From Chloroflexota bacterium (GTDB taxonomy: Bacteria; Chloroflexota; Ktedonobacteria; Ktedonobacterales; JADMIN01): DNA of 64,000 bases. A program made the translations under genes and the position numbers. The first letter of the stretch is position 1. Each line of letters opens with the position of its first letter. The stretch covers positions 1-64,000 of the forward strand of contig JAJPKE010000032.1 of NCBI GenBank assembly GCA_021323855.1. Reading direction: 5' to 3'. The notes below the pieces were generated by a model. The model made no database searches, was not told the origin of the DNA, and was given only the letters and a program-made list of their open reading frames with translations. This document shows, one piece after another, positions 33,944-42,072 of this stretch.

Positions 33944-36900
33944 ATGCGGGCAGAGACGGTCATCGAGGAGGGCCGGCAGGACGAAACGCCGCTGCCAGAG
34001 CTGAAATTGCGCCGTGGCATCAGTCCGCTGGCGGCGGCGCGGCTGGCGCTCTGGCGGCTGGGGCGTGGGTGGCGGCTGCTGCTGGCGGTCGGGCTGGGCA
34101 TGCTCGTGGCGGTGACGCTGATCTGCACGGTGCCGCTTTATAGCAGCCTCGTCTCAAACGTCCAGTTGCAGCATCAACTGGCGATTCAATCACCCAGCGA
34201 CCGCAACATCGAGACCGTTACCACCATTTCGCCTATTGTCAGCACGTCGGTAGGTCAGGCGCTCGACAATGACACTCAGAATAACGCGCAATATTTCAGC
34301 AGTTTTGCGCCAGTCACTACCTGGTTCCTGGCGATGGGCACGTTTCCACCGATTGCGAATGTGAATGGACAGACGGCAAAATTATCCGGCCCCAAATCGC
34401 TGGCGCCGAATCCGCAGTTAGTGCCCATCGTCCTCAATTATTCGCAGGCACTCTCACATCTGACCATTATCTCCGGGCGGCTGCCACAGCCAACTGCTGC
34501 CAATCAGCCCCAGGAGATCATCGTCAACCAGAAGATGGGATTGCAGCCAGGAGACACCATTTCCCTCAGCCAGAGCGCCGGTGGCATCACGATGAAAATC
34601 GTCGGCGTCTGGAAGGCCAAAAGCGTTGACGACCCGTATTGGAACGGCAATGGTCCAACCTTCGATGTCTATGTCCCTCCTTGCCATGCCCCACCATCCG
34701 CCTGCCCCCCAACAAACTATCCGGTGTTGTTTAACCGTGATGGGTTCTTCAATGCCTTCGGTGTAGCGCCTAATGCTCCCGTTACGCCTGGCGCAGGCAG
34801 AACCTTTAGTGTCGTTGTGCATTATATCTCCTACACCGATCCGCACCGCATCACTGCTGTGGCAATGCCAACGATTGTCAACAACATTGGCACCTATCGA
34901 ACGCAGACCAACGCCGACGCCTATAACATCACTGGCATTACAGATATCGGCGTCGCGACACAGCTCGATAACGTCTTGAAGGGGCTGCAACAACAGCTCA
35001 GCATATTAGCGCAGCCGCTGTATATTGTGGTGGCGCAGGTCGTTGGGCTGGCGTTGCTCTTCGTCATGGCGATGGCAACCCTGCTGATCGAGGCACAGGC
35101 TGGCGACCTTGCCACGCTCAAGAGTCGTGGCGCCAGTTTCTCGCAACTCCTCTTCACCTACACCTTGCAAGGGGTTCTGGTTGCTGTGCTGGCGGCGCTC
35201 GCTGGTCCGTTCCTGGCGGTGTTGCTCAGCATTGCCATCATTCATTTCTTTGTGCCATTTGCCGCCAGCGCATTGCAGGGGACGAATCTCGCTGCCATTG
35301 CCTCGCCGCAATTGGTGACACAGCCAGCGCTGATTGGTTCGCTGCTAGGGTTGGCCACGCTTATTATCGCCGCCTGGCTTGCCGCACGGCGCGATGTGCT
35401 GGCCTTCCGCCGCGAACAGGGGCGCAGCAGCGGCGCGCCCTTCTGGAAACGCTATTATCTCGATATTGCGCTGGTGATCCTCTGCGCTGCTGGCTATCTG
35501 GAACTCGGTGAGTTTGGTGGTCTGAACATCCGGCAACAGTTGGGGCAGAATAGTGGCGGCCCTGATCCGTTTCAGTTGGCCGCGCCTGCGCTGCTGTTGT
35601 TGGGTGGCGCGCTGCTGGCGTTGCGTCTGTTTCCACTGGCCACTCGTGTTGGCGCGTGGCTGGCGTCCAGGGCACGCGGCGCCACCGGCATGCTGGCCTT
35701 TGCCCAACTTGACCGCGCCAGCGCCCAGTTTAGCCGCCTGACGCTGCTGCTGACGCTCTCGGTGGGCATCGGCGTCTTCGCGCTGACGTTCCAAACGTCT
35801 ATTGCTGCGAATACGGTCGCCCGCTCGCAATTCCTGGTGGGCTGCGATCAACGGGTCGTACTCCGGAGTCCAGTGGATGGCACTCCGCTGACGGCGCCGT
35901 TCCAGAAAACAATCGCGGCAATGCCCGGCGTAGAGAACATCACGCCGGTCTACCGTAGCGTGGCAACCAATGTCAGCGATAGCTCCAACGCAGAAGTGCT
36001 GGGCATTGACCCTACCAGTTTCGCACAGGTGGCCTACTGGCGTAGCGATTACGCCAGCCAGCCGCTAGCCAGCCTGATGCAACAGATGCAGGCAAACCAG
36101 CGACCCGGCACCACCGCAGGCGACCAGCAACATCCAATCTGGGCGCTGGTGGATACCAATTTTGCCGCTCGCTATTCCCTTCAGCCGGGCGTCGTTTTCT
36201 CGTTGGAGCCTGCGGAAAGCTCGTCGGCTTCCCTCTACTTCGTGGTCGGCGCCACCGTCCAGCATTTCCCAACGCTCAGCGATTCATCTGTGACAGGCTT
36301 CGTCATCGCCAACATTGCAGACTATGCTGCCGCGCTCCACGGTCCGCAAGGGCAGGGCGGCTTCATCAACTTTATCGGCCCCAATGAGTATTGGTTGCAC
36401 ACAAACGGCGTGGCTGCCGATGATGCCAAGCGCGCGGCGTTACTGCAAAATCCGAACCTCTGGGTGGACCACACGGTGAACCTGAAGACGGTTGAAGTGC
36501 AGACACAGACGGACCCACTGGCCTCCGGCATGACGGGTTTGTTGCTGGTCGGCGCGCTCATCGCTGCGTTGCTGGCGGTGATCGGCAGCCTGATTCAATC
36601 AAGCGTATCCGCCCGCCAGCGGCTGACACAGTTCGCCATCCTGCGCACACTGGGTGGGCAGGGCAGACAACTGCTCAACATCCTGCTGAGCCAGCAAATC
36701 GTGGTCTATATCTTCAGCCTCGCCGGTGGAACGTTGCTGGGGGTGCTCCTCTCGACGGCCACGCTGCCATTCTTACAGTTCAGCACGTCAACCATCAATA
36801 CAGCAGAACGCCTGCCGTCCTATCTGCTCGCCATCAATTACACGGGTACGGCGCTGTTTTATTGCGCACTGGTCCTGGCGTTTGTGCTGGCGCTCTTTGT

Positions 36901-36961
36901 CGGGGCGCAGTTTGCGCTGCGCGGCGGCCTGGGCAAGACGCTGCGCATTGGCGAAGATTAG
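33944..36961 (+). CDS. FtsX/MacB-type ABC transporter permease (1005 aa)
   Basis: A large permease. One helix near residues 45-65 is followed by a ~280-residue extracellular domain, a three-helix FtsX block (about residues 360-520), another helix pair, a second extracellular domain and a final three-helix FtsX block (QTDPLASGMTGLLLVGALI to the end). The duplicated FtsX layout matches permeases of lipoprotein or peptide exporters. No ATPase gene is adjacent, so its engine must be encoded elsewhere. AGGAG lies 8-9 bases before the ATG. The secreted-protein gene that follows by 68 bp is likely in the same operon. Confidence 0.87.
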   Translation: MRAETVIEEGRQDETPLPELKLRRGISPLAAARLALWRLGRGWRLLLAVGLGMLVAVTLICTVPLYSSLVSNVQLQHQLAIQSPSDRNIETVTTISPIVSTSVGQALDNDTQNNAQYFSSFAPVTTWFLAMGTFPPIANVNGQTAKLSGPKSLAPNPQLVPIVLNYSQALSHLTIISGRLPQPTAANQPQEIIVNQKMGLQPGDTISLSQSAGGITMKIVGVWKAKSVDDPYWNGNGPTFDVYVPPCHAPPSACPPTNYPVLFNRDGFFNAFGVAPNAPVTPGAGRTFSVVVHYISYTDPHRITAVAMPTIVNNIGTYRTQTNADAYNITGITDIGVATQLDNVLKGLQQQLSILAQPLYIVVAQVVGLALLFVMAMATLLIEAQAGDLATLKSRGASFSQLLFTYTLQGVLVAVLAALAGPFLAVLLSIAIIHFFVPFAASALQGTNLAAIASPQLVTQPALIGSLLGLATLIIAAWLAARRDVLAFRREQGRSSGAPFWKRYYLDIALVILCAAGYLELGEFGGLNIRQQLGQNSGGPDPFQLAAPALLLLGGALLALRLFPLATRVGAWLASRARGATGMLAFAQLDRASAQFSRLTLLLTLSVGIGVFALTFQTSIAANTVARSQFLVGCDQRVVLRSPVDGTPLTAPFQKTIAAMPGVENITPVYRSVATNVSDSSNAEVLGIDPTSFAQVAYWRSDYASQPLASLMQQMQANQRPGTTAGDQQHPIWALVDTNFAARYSLQPGVVFSLEPAESSSASLYFVVGATVQHFPTLSDSSVTGFVIANIADYAAALHGPQGQGGFINFIGPNEYWLHTNGVAADDAKRAALLQNPNLWVDHTVNLKTVEVQTQTDPLASGMTGLLLVGALIAALLAVIGSLIQSSVSARQRLTQFAILRTLGGQGRQLLNILLSQQIVVYIFSLAGGTLLGVLLSTATLPFLQFSTSTINTAERLPSYLLAINYTGTALFYCALVLAFVLALFVGAQFALRGGLGKTLRIGED

Positions 36962-37029
36962 CCGTCTCAGTGCGCTGTTGTCGCCTGCTTGGATTATCTT
37001 GTGATCTTCTTGTGGGAGTGTGATTCGCT

Positions 37030-38556
37030 ATGCGCCAGCAAGGGCCAGCATCGGCAAACCCTGAGCATCCCGAACGGCAAGAAAGGCCGGAAAGCAAAGA
37101 ATATCAGGCGGCGGCGCGCCAGCGGCGTCTGGCGGCGCTGCATGCGCTGGCAGAGCAGGCAATGGCAGCCAATCCGAATATCCCGCCGCCGGGCGCGACC
37201 ACGCGCCGCACCAGCGCACGTTCGGCGCAACCGACACGCGCAGGCTCTGCGCGGCGGCGCTGGCTGCCGCTGGCGGGCGGCGTAGCCTTGGCGCTGTTCT
37301 TGATCGTCGCGGTGGTTGCCGCTGTGCCTTCGCTCCGCGCTCGCGCTTTCGGAGGGATCGGCGGCATCGGCACGACTCCTGTGGTCACGAAGCCTGCGGC
37401 GCCTGACGCCAGCACTCTCTATTTCGATGCTGATGTCCCCTGGACAACTGTGCAGGTGGATAGCAAAACGGTCCAGCCAAGCCTGCCGGGCACGGGAACG
37501 CCCTTGCACCTTCGCCCCGGACGGCACATTATCTCCTGGGAAGCTGACCCGTTCCCGGCGAAACGCTGCATCCTCACCGTACCAGCGGCGACGAGTGATA
37601 GCTGTATCGCGGCGTTCGAGGGCGTTGCGCATGTGCCTGGCGAGCCACCGGCGCAAATTCTGCGGCTAGAAGAGGAATCCAGCGATCTGCTGGCGAATCA
37701 TCTGAATCCGTTGTATGCAGCGGTGCAGTCAGCGCTGGACTCCTATAGCAACCAGATCACGCCCATCGAGGCCGGCGAACCTGCCTATATCAACGGCGCG
37801 CCCAATAATGGCTCTGGCGGTATCAGCGACGGCACCTATTCGGCCAGCTTCACCTTCGCGCTCGACACGCAGAGTGTTGGCTCAGAAGCCTGCCAGCTCG
37901 ACCTCGGCACCGGCAACCAAAACTGCAACGTTATGTCCGCGCAATGTTTGCCTATCTGTTCGCTCGATTATGCTGAACGCCAATCGCTTGGGGCTGCACT
38001 GCCGGCAAACGAGTGGGTGGCGCTGGCGGCATCGTTTATCTGGCGCAATTACTTCAGTTCCAGTGGTGAGCCTGCCTATCCGCAGCAGACGGCGTTCTCC
38101 GGGCTGGTGAGCTTCTCAGATCACACATTGCTGGTGGGTATACGCTGGCAGAACGGCTCGTGGCAGGCGCAACCGTTGATCGGTTCGCATTTGATCGCGT
38201 CCTTCATACAGGATACCCAGCAACGCATTCTGGTGGATCCCGCCTGCGCGGGAGCGGCGGCCTACTTCGTCCAGAATGTGGAGTCGGACGGCTATTCGCA
38301 GGTGCGCTTCGTCTCCAACGACAATGTGACTGCTGGCTGTTTAGTTCAGGCAATCTCAGCCAGCAGCGGCCAGCAGGTAGAGTATCTCGAACGTCTAGGC
38401 GTGCTGCTGGCGGTCAATGGCGCGGCGCACCAGCTTCATGGTGACCTCCCGGTGGCCAGCGGCTATGCGCAACAACTGGCGGCGTCGCTGGCCGCCAACA
38501 AGACGGTCCCCATGCAGACGCTGACGCGGCAGCCCGTTTCAAGCAGCGGGCAGTGA
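37030..38556 (+). CDS. Hypothetical membrane-anchored extracellular protein
   Basis: A protein of 508 residues. An ~80-residue cytoplasmic Arg/Gln/Ala-rich region and one transmembrane helix (about residues 80-105) are followed by a ~400-residue outer part with six or more cysteines that may form disulfides. The outer part begins with a PEGA-like strand pattern (LYFDADVPWTTVQVDSK, LHLRPGRHIISWEADP). The fold of the rest is not recognised. Its place behind an orphan FtsX permease suggests that it works with that transporter, but this is inference. Confidence 0.7.
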   Translation: MRQQGPASANPEHPERQERPESKEYQAAARQRRLAALHALAEQAMAANPNIPPPGATTRRTSARSAQPTRAGSARRRWLPLAGGVALALFLIVAVVAAVPSLRARAFGGIGGIGTTPVVTKPAAPDASTLYFDADVPWTTVQVDSKTVQPSLPGTGTPLHLRPGRHIISWEADPFPAKRCILTVPAATSDSCIAAFEGVAHVPGEPPAQILRLEEESSDLLANHLNPLYAAVQSALDSYSNQITPIEAGEPAYINGAPNNGSGGISDGTYSASFTFALDTQSVGSEACQLDLGTGNQNCNVMSAQCLPICSLDYAERQSLGAALPANEWVALAASFIWRNYFSSSGEPAYPQQTAFSGLVSFSDHTLLVGIRWQNGSWQAQPLIGSHLIASFIQDTQQRILVDPACAGAAAYFVQNVESDGYSQVRFVSNDNVTAGCLVQAISASSGQQVEYLERLGVLLAVNGAAHQLHGDLPVASGYAQQLAASLAANKTVPMQTLTRQPVSSSGQ

Positions 38557-38604
38557 TGCGATAGCGTGACATGATAGGGCATATACTTGATGGGGAGGCA
38601 CATA

Positions 38605-39087
38605 GTGGAAATCGAACGCAAACTTGAAGCAATGGGATTGGTCCTGCCAGCGGCGATGCAAACGCCGACTGAAGTGAAGTTGCCGTTCGTGCAGGTGCGG
38701 GTGCGTGGTTCCCGCGCAACCATCGCCGGGCACGGTCCCCTGAAGGCCAACGGCACGCTCTTCGAGCCGCTGGGCAAGGTGGGCGCGGAGGTCTCGCTGG
38801 AACAGGGGTATCAGGCGGCGCGCGCCACGGCGCTGGCCATCCTGGCGAGCCTCAAACGCGAACTGGGCGACCTGGATCGCGTCACGGCGTGGCTACGGGG
38901 GTTTGGCATGGTCAACGCTGCGCCGGGCTTCACACAGACGCCAGCCGTCATCAACGGCTTCTCTGACCTCATCCTCGACCTGTATGGGCCGGAGGCGGGC
39001 AGCCATTCGCGCTCAGCCATCGGCGTGGCCGAGCTTCCCTTCAGCATCCCCGTGGAGATCGAGGCCGAGGTGGAGATTGCCAGTTGA
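38605..39087 (+). CDS. RidA/YjgF-YER057c family protein
   Basis: A 160-residue protein of the longer RidA subgroup: an N-terminal LEAMGLVLPAAM, a core with GHGPLKANG and VGAEVSLEQGYQAAR, and the end GVAELPFSIPVEIEAEVEI. RidA proteins hydrolyse reactive imines, using an arginine that in this branch may be replaced, so activity is uncertain. GTG 38605 is preferred because GGGGAGG ends 7 bases before it; TTG/ATG at 38587-38590 would place that site inside the gene. It stands alone. Confidence 0.8.
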   Translation: MEIERKLEAMGLVLPAAMQTPTEVKLPFVQVRVRGSRATIAGHGPLKANGTLFEPLGKVGAEVSLEQGYQAARATALAILASLKRELGDLDRVTAWLRGFGMVNAAPGFTQTPAVINGFSDLILDLYGPEAGSHSRSAIGVAELPFSIPVEIEAEVEIAS

Positions 39088-39128
39088 ATAATAATCGGGC
39101 AGTTGCTCTACTCGGTAGCACGCTGATG

Positions 39129-40289
39129 TCAGCTTCCTAGTATGCGGCGGGTAAATGAGGCTATAAACAGCCCCTCTAGCAGAAGGCCGAAAATCGCTTC
39201 GGTTGTGGCTGCCACGTCCATTGCGCTCCCCTGTAGATTCAATGTTCCAGATTGAAGCCCGCGCCCGTGAAAGGTGGTGACACTCAGTGCCAGGGCATCC
39301 AACACTTCTCGAAGGCTACTGGGGAAGTATAGCCCGTGGTGAGCTAATCCATAATAGAGAAGGGCGAACCCAAGAACCAAAACGAGGTAGGTGATAAAGA
39401 GCCTCCACAAATGGTAGACACCATAACCAGCGATTGCTGACAACATAAATGAGACCAGCCAATGCGCGACAAGGGATGGAACCTTATACGTTTCTTTGCT
39501 AAAGAGCAACGAACGCGCTTCGTAGATGTCTGCTTTGCGTTCCATGACGGATGCGCGATATTGAAATCGAGTAGCTGGGGATGAAAGCCCCTGCGCCCGC
39601 AACTGAACCGATAGGAGACGATAAGCTCGTGCAGCGGCTCGATACTCTCGAGATCGTATGTTCGGGCGCTTGGGTTCACGCCTGTGAACTGCTTCAGCGG
39701 TCTTTTTATATTCGGTGGTCTCCTGCCAGCGCCGAGAGGCCCGGCGCTCATCGCCAAGCACCCGGACATCTGCCCATGTGATCCCCGTCAAGTTTGCAGT
39801 ATCAAAGGCCACTTGGTCTACTGAGGCTCCTGCCAACTGCACATTATTGAGCCGAGAAGCGCGATCAAATGTGGCCTGTACCAGCACTGCATCAGTCAAA
39901 TTAGCGCTATCCAGGTCTGCGCCTTCCAAATGTACCCCAACTAAAAAGGCTCCATGCAACTGAGCTGAGGTAAGCAACGCACCCTCTAAATGTAACTGCT
40001 GCAAGGTGAGATTGTCCCACGTTTTTGGATTTCTCAACTGAGCTTCAGCTTGTGCCTGAGAGAGACTAGAAGCTTCCAGACAAAGTGTTGCACCAGCTAG
40101 CCAGAACACATCGGCGCCAGTCAATCTCATGCCGTCGAATGGTCCACGCCTGTCTCCACGACCGGTTTTGTTTTTCCAGTGCTGTAAGTGTCCTGAGAGG
40201 ACACCAGCTCGTGCAGCCGTGACAGGATCACCCCAGGCATCTTTCGGCGCCTGGGTCGGTCCACCTTTTGCTTGCACTGAATCACCCAT
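39129..40289 (-). CDS. Pentapeptide-repeat protein with ion-channel-like membrane domain
   Basis: A protein of 386 residues. Residues ~50-180 carry pentapeptide A(D/N)LxX repeats (LEGADLDSANLTDAVLVQAT), a right-handed beta helix. A helical linker (~190-260) follows. The C-terminal ~120 residues have two or three membrane helices with a pore-loop-like segment, DALALSVTTFHGRG, and a last helix EAIFGLLLEGLFIASFTRR. This resembles pentapeptide/two-TM potassium-channel proteins, but the filter T-x-G-Y-G is replaced by HGRG, so selectivity is doubtful. It is the last of three minus-strand genes, 19 bp after the helical protein. It may be the effector of the unit. Confidence 0.75.
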   Translation of the reverse strand: MGDSVQAKGGPTQAPKDAWGDPVTAARAGVLSGHLQHWKNKTGRGDRRGPFDGMRLTGADVFWLAGATLCLEASSLSQAQAEAQLRNPKTWDNLTLQQLHLEGALLTSAQLHGAFLVGVHLEGADLDSANLTDAVLVQATFDRASRLNNVQLAGASVDQVAFDTANLTGITWADVRVLGDERRASRRWQETTEYKKTAEAVHRREPKRPNIRSREYRAAARAYRLLSVQLRAQGLSSPATRFQYRASVMERKADIYEARSLLFSKETYKVPSLVAHWLVSFMLSAIAGYGVYHLWRLFITYLVLVLGFALLYYGLAHHGLYFPSSLREVLDALALSVTTFHGRGLQSGTLNLQGSAMDVAATTEAIFGLLLEGLFIASFTRRILGS

Positions 40290-40308
40290 CAACTGCTCTC
40301 AATTGGAA

Positions 40309-40935
40309 TCAAGAGTTCGATCCATTAGCACCCTTGTTCGAGATGAACTCTCCTAGAAGGCTCTCGTACCTACTCCATACGTTCCGCACATCCTGCGAGC
40401 GGACGTCTCTGACCATCTCCAAGAATATCTCCAGGTGTTTCAACGGTTCCGCTCCCTGCTGCTTCGTGCGAAATGACTCTAGCTCATGATCCAGTTGAGG
40501 ATACTCTTGAACAGATATCAGCAGTCTTTCTTCAGGAGTAACGCCCCGCCCGTTTTGAACGGCTTCTTGCAAATCACCACATGCCTGGCGTATTGCCGGT
40601 AAATTCTCCTCTAAATAGACGAGCAGCCGCTGAATGCGCCGCTGCAAAAGTTGCGTAATTCTTGCCTCTAGTAGCTGAATATGAGCAAGGATTTGCGCCT
40701 CATTGCGGGTCACTGCCCCCGCCTCCTGGATTTCAGTAATTTTTGCCTCTTCGTCCAGCACCGCTTGATTATGCACACCAATATTTTCCCAGGCTTCTCC
40801 TGTTCGACCAAGAGCATTAGCGGTTTTTACATGCTCATCCGCAACTTGACTATCGGCAGTGAGGAGTGCCCGCCATGCTGCTACTTCACGTTCCAGGCGC
40901 CGCGCCTCGTCGTTTTCAGATTCTCGTAATGACAC
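40309..40935 (-). CDS. Hypothetical helical protein A of the three-gene unit
   Basis: A protein of 208 residues. The GTG at 40935 follows AGGAGG by 6 bases, which decides this start over the ATG at 40959. It is almost all helical with coiled-coil spacing (LEREVAAWRALL, LLEARITQLLQRRIQ). It shares sequence with the next upstream protein: a similar LxREAxxW helix near the start, an AIRQACGDLQEAV helix matching AISKACDQLAAVI, and a D/E-x-x-x-x-W...FIS ending. The two are probably ancient duplicates forming a complex. Function unknown. Confidence 0.65.
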   Translation of the reverse strand: MSLRESENDEARRLEREVAAWRALLTADSQVADEHVKTANALGRTGEAWENIGVHNQAVLDEEAKITEIQEAGAVTRNEAQILAHIQLLEARITQLLQRRIQRLLVYLEENLPAIRQACGDLQEAVQNGRGVTPEERLLISVQEYPQLDHELESFRTKQQGAEPLKHLEIFLEMVRDVRSQDVRNVWSRYESLLGEFISNKGANGSNS

Positions 40936-41071
40936 TTCATTCCTCCTCGCATAGAGCATATGCAGTACAAGGCTTCAACAAACACAACCTATTTCTACAC
41001 ACGATCCCTCGGATGCTGAGGGTTGATACTCATTTAGTAGTATTCATCTTCAGGTGGCAGACGATACCTAC

Positions 41072-41674
41072 TTATGAGATAAATGGACGCACTACCGGAA
41101 ATACCTCTACCCAAATGTCATTAATTTCAGGAAGTTGTGGGGCAAGCTGTGCTACCGCCTGCACAAACTGGCTTATAGACCGGACATCCAATCCATTGGC
41201 AAGTTGGTTATACAACTTCAGTAGCGTTGCACGCTTCTCGACCGCGATGCTAGTTGAGGTAGCGATAACAGCCGCCAGTTGATCGCACGCTTTGCTTATC
41301 GCAGCGGCTTCTGAAAGTAATAGCGTTTGCCGCAGGGTGCCCGGCCTTTCAAGTACAGCCACCTCTTTATCAGTGAGCTGTTGTACATGATGCAATGCCG
41401 TTGAGGTAAATTTCAGTGATTCCTGGGCCAGTTCTAGAAAGCCCTGGGAATCAAGCCGATCTCGTACTCGTAGAAGCCATTTTGGCTCGATATCTTCTTG
41501 AGTAGCCGTCAATTTGGCCAATTGTTCCTCTAAGCTAGCCAGATGGTGCGTCAATTGCGATAAGAACTGCCATAATTCCGCTTCGCGCTGTAACTGATAA
41601 GCGGCATCATCAGGTAAAAGTGCAGAAGAATTTTCAAGATGGTAAGTGCTGGCGGCTGATTCTGTTTTATCCAT
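41072..41674 (-). CDS. Hypothetical helical protein B of the three-gene unit
   Basis: A protein of 200 residues, helical throughout, with coiled-coil heptads near QLQREAELWQFLSQLTHH and LASLEEQLAKLTATQED. No signal peptide, membrane segment or enzyme motif. It shares a pattern with protein A and lies 136 bp upstream of it on the same strand, so the order is B, A, channel-like protein. GATGAGGGT lies upstream of the ATG. The region looks less GC-rich than its neighbours, suggesting transfer. Function unknown. Confidence 0.65.
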   Translation of the reverse strand: MDKTESAASTYHLENSSALLPDDAAYQLQREAELWQFLSQLTHHLASLEEQLAKLTATQEDIEPKWLLRVRDRLDSQGFLELAQESLKFTSTALHHVQQLTDKEVAVLERPGTLRQTLLLSEAAAISKACDQLAAVIATSTSIAVEKRATLLKLYNQLANGLDVRSISQFVQAVAQLAPQLPEINDIWVEVFPVVRPFIS

Positions 41675-42072
41675 GCGCCTACCCTCATCACTATTTTCAT
41701 TCTCTTCGTATGAAGATACAAGGCGGGAACTGATCTATTGGAACATGCGATCCAGTGACGTTGTTGCTGGCCCGCACTACGAGACGTGCATGAAGTAGAA
41801 ATGGTCTGGTTGAAGATTTGGTTTCAATATAGTCAAGTATAACACAGGATATCGTCGAATGAAAGATACCGGATAACTTTCTTCTGGGTTATACTAAGAG
41901 TCTCACTAGAGAAGGCATCTCGTTGAATACAATCGAAGATAGGGGCGTATTTGTGACGCCTGTGTTCTTTCGGATACAGCAAAATGTCCGCTCGCCCGCC
42001 CAGAGCTCACGCAGACGGGTTTCGCTAGCCGCGCCCCCAGTTGCGGATTCAGAAACACTTGCTTTCCACCAA
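41675..42072. other. A/T-richer spacer upstream of the three-gene unit
   Basis: About 400 bases without a gene. On the minus strand TATACT near 41836-41841 may be the -10 of the three-gene unit, with only a weak -35 (TTTCAT) 17 bases before it. The right end abuts the end of the MutS-like gene. Confidence 0.4.
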
